The position numbers and the translations under genes are program-made. Shown piece by piece: positions 4,125 to 6,033 of a stretch of DNA of 6,033 nucleotides; position 1 is the stretch's first letter, and every line of letters begins with the position of its first letter. Source of the DNA: Candidatus Acetothermia bacterium JdFR-50 (lineage in GTDB: Bacteria > Bipolaricaulota > Bipolaricaulia > Bipolaricaulales > Bipolaricaulaceae); contig MTNL01000124.1 in the NCBI GenBank assembly GCA_002010365.1, positions 1 to 6,033 on the forward strand. The letters run 5' to 3'. The notes beneath the pieces were generated by a model. It made no database searches and was not told the origin of the DNA. It was given only the letters and a program-made list of their open reading frames with translations.

Positions 4125-6033
4125 TCAGCTCGCTTTGAGGGCAGCCTGGGCCGCGGCCAGGCGGGCCACCGGCAACCTGAAAGGCGAACAGGAGACGTAG
4201 TCCAAGCCCACCTCGTGGCAGAAGTGGACCGAGCGGGACTCACCCCCGTGCTCTCCACAGATCCCCACCTCGAGATCGGGGCGGGTCAACTTGCCCCGCT
4301 CCGTGGCGATCTTGACGAGCTCGCCCACCCCGCGAGTGTCCAGGGTGGCGAAGGGATCGTCGGGGAGGATCTTCTTCTCGAGGTACTCTCCGATGAACTT
4401 GGCCACGTCGTCCCGGGAGAAGCCGAAGGTCATCTGGGTAAGGTCGTTGGTGCCGAAGGAGAAGAACTGGGCCTCCCGGGCCACCTCATCGGCGGTGAGG
4501 GCCGCCCGGGGGATCTCGATCATCGTCCCCACCTGGTACTTGACCTGAACCCCTTCCTCCTCCATCACCCTCTTGGCCACCGTGTCCACCATCTGGCGCA
4601 TCCGCGCCATCTCGTTGACATGGGCCACGAGGGGGATCATCACCTTGGGGTAGGGATCCTTCCCTTTCTTTTTTAGGCGGCATGCGGCGCGGAAGATGGC
4701 CTCGGCTTGCATCTCGTAGATGTCGGGGTGCGTTATCCCCAGCCTTACCCCGCGGTGCCCCAGCATGGGGTTCATCTCCCGCAACCCCTCGATCCGGGCC
4801 CGGAGTTCCTCGGGAGAGATCCCGAACTCGGAGGCGATCTCCCGGATCTTCTCCTCCTCCTCCGGCTTGGGGAGAAACTCATGAAGCGGCGGGTCGAGTA
4901 AGCGGATGATAACGGGCTTTCCGTCCATGACCTCCAGAAGCCCCTCGAAGTCCGCGATCTGCATCTCGGAGAGTTTCTTGAGGGCCTCGATGCGCTCGGC
5001 CGGGTCCTTCGCGATCAGAGCTTTCTGCATGTGGGGGAGGCGGTCCTCGGCGAAGAACATGTGCTCGGTGCGGCAAAGGCCGATCCCCTCCGCCCCTAAC
5101 GCCAGGGCCACCTCTGCCTGGTCGGGCTTATCGGCGTTGGCTCGGACCCCGAGGCGGCGGCGCTCATCGGCCCAGGCCATGAGCTCGGCGAAAAGCTGGT
5201 AGATGGGAGCCTCCTCCGGCCGCTTCGTCTTTTCGATGAGGACCTGGATAACCTCCGAGGGCATGGTCTTCACCCTACCCTCCAGGACCTCGCCGGTGAA
5301 CCCATCAATGGAAATCCAATCGCCCTCCTTTAGGGTCACTCCCCGGGCGGTCACGGTGCGGGCCTCATAATCGATCTCCAGCTCCTCGCATCCCACCACT
5401 GCCACCTTCCCCACCTGGCGGGCCACCACCGCGGCGTGGGAGGTGAGGCCACCCCGGGCGGTGAGAACCCCGGCAGAGGCGAACATCCCCTCGATGTCCT
5501 CGGGGGAGGTTTCCTCCCGCACCAGGATCACCGGACCTTCCTTGGCCATGCGCACGGCGTCATCGGGGAAGAAGGCGATACGGCCGGTGGCCGCCCCCGG
5601 CCCCGCCGCCAGACCCTTGGCGATCACCTTGGCCTTCCGCTTCTCCTCGGGGTCAAAGATGGGCTGAAGGAGTTGATACACCTGCTCGGCGGGCTCGATC
5701 CTAAGGATCGCCTCTTCTTTGGTGATCAGACCCTCGCGCTCCATCTCCACGGCGATTCGCACGGCGGCGAACCCGGTGCGCTTCCCGGTCCTCGTCTGGA
5801 GGAGGTAGAGCTTCCCGTCCTCGATGGTGAACTCTAAGTCCTGCATGTCTCGGTAGTGGCGCTCCAGCTTCTGGCGCACTTCCAGGAGCTGCTTGTAAAC
5901 CTCGGGCATCTCCCGCTCGAGCTCCTGGATGGGCTTGGGGGTGCGGATCCCGGCCACCACGTCCTCCCCCTGGGCCGCGAGCAAGTACTCCCCGTAGAGT
6001 TTGTTCTCGCCAGTGGCGGGGTCCCGGGTGAAG
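4125..6033 (-). CDS. ppdK: Pyruvate, phosphate dikinase, C-terminal ~635 residues (5' end outside the window)
   Basis: This cytoplasmic enzyme interconverts pyruvate + ATP + Pi and phosphoenolpyruvate + AMP + PPi, at the glycolysis/gluconeogenesis branch. The frame is open to the right edge, where it begins FTRDPATGENKLYGEY; the N-terminal part of the ATP-grasp domain (roughly 250 residues, judged from the family) is missing. Visible parts, numbered from the first whole codon: end of the ATP-grasp domain with AQGEDVVAGIRTP (19-31) and KLYLLQTRTGKRT; phosphohistidine domain with GGLTSHAAVVAR, catalytic His199 (codon 5438-5436) and Thr197, the site modified by the PPDK regulatory kinase-phosphatase in other organisms; PEP/pyruvate barrel with GIGLCRTEHMFF (~316-327), RLLDPPLHEF (~377-386), MLGHRGVRLG (~423-432), GTNDLTQ (~527-533) and catalytic Cys592 in GICGEHGG (codon 4259-4257). 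The end, SCSPFRLPVARLAAAQAAL, is typical. All key visible residues are intact. It differs from a plain PEP synthase by the TSHAAVVAR and RTEHMFF context. Confidence 0.97.
   Translation of the reverse strand, partial: FTRDPATGENKLYGEYLLAAQGEDVVAGIRTPKPIQELEREMPEVYKQLLEVRQKLERHYRDMQDLEFTIEDGKLYLLQTRTGKRTGFAAVRIAVEMEREGLITKEEAILRIEPAEQVYQLLQPIFDPEEKRKAKVIAKGLAAGPGAATGRIAFFPDDAVRMAKEGPVILVREETSPEDIEGMFASAGVLTARGGLTSHAAVVARQVGKVAVVGCEELEIDYEARTVTARGVTLKEGDWISIDGFTGEVLEGRVKTMPSEVIQVLIEKTKRPEEAPIYQLFAELMAWADERRRLGVRANADKPDQAEVALALGAEGIGLCRTEHMFFAEDRLPHMQKALIAKDPAERIEALKKLSEMQIADFEGLLEVMDGKPVIIRLLDPPLHEFLPKPEEEEKIREIASEFGISPEELRARIEGLREMNPMLGHRGVRLGITHPDIYEMQAEAIFRAACRLKKKGKDPYPKVMIPLVAHVNEMARMRQMVDTVAKRVMEEEGVQVKYQVGTMIEIPRAALTADEVAREAQFFSFGTNDLTQMTFGFSRDDVAKFIGEYLEKKILPDDPFATLDTRGVGELVKIATERGKLTRPDLEVGICGEHGGESRSVHFCHEVGLDYVSCSPFRLPVARLAAAQAALKAS

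Noticed and set aside
4215..4676. Plus-strand and other-frame open frames opposite ppdK (also 5436-5837)
   Set aside because: They are shadows of a well-conserved enzyme gene, rich in His, Gly, Pro and Arg, and have no recognisable domains.

Overview
This window carries protein-coding genes on the minus strand only. It looks like chromosomal DNA from a GC-rich, probably diderm bacterium. The solute-binding protein has a plain Sec signal peptide and no lipobox, which fits a periplasmic protein. The proteins are rich in Glu, Arg and Lys, and a pyruvate phosphate dikinase (PPDK) is present; both would suit an anaerobic and possibly thermophilic lineage. I cannot name the taxon from the sequence.

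Layout from right to left, in the direction of transcription. (1) 6033-4125: the C-terminal ~635 residues of PPDK (ppdK), with its 5' end outside the window. It is closed by a very strong palindromic terminator at 4071-4101. (2) 4070 to ~3629: about 440 bp of lower-GC DNA with no convincing gene. It holds several short operator-like inverted repeats near its left end. (3) 3628-3585: a near-consensus sigma-70 promoter (TTGACA, 17 bp, TATTAT) and an overlapping 15-bp palindrome. (4) 3582-2800: an IclR-family regulator. (5) 2747-1146: a family 5 (oligopeptide/dipeptide/nickel type) solute-binding protein. (6) 1087-128: a DppB/OppB-type permease. (7) 135-1: the first 45 codons of the partner DppC/OppC-type permease, which continues past the left edge.

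The regulator, binding protein and permeases are co-directional with short gaps (52 nt, then 58 nt, then an 8-nt overlap), so they probably form one regulator-plus-transporter operon. The 52-nt gap holds an inverted repeat that covers the Shine-Dalgarno (SD) sequence of the binding-protein gene. The 58-nt gap holds a perfect 13-bp GC-rich hairpin without a U tract, of the kind that sets unequal expression of binding protein and permeases. The transported substrate cannot be read from the sequence; IclR control suggests a carbon source or peptide-like nutrient. ppdK appears to be an independent transcription unit.

I found no CRISPR array, RNA gene, insertion sequence or clearly new defence or mobile system. 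The points worth attention are regulatory: the near-leaderless iclR start, its operator candidates, and the two intergenic hairpins of the transporter operon.
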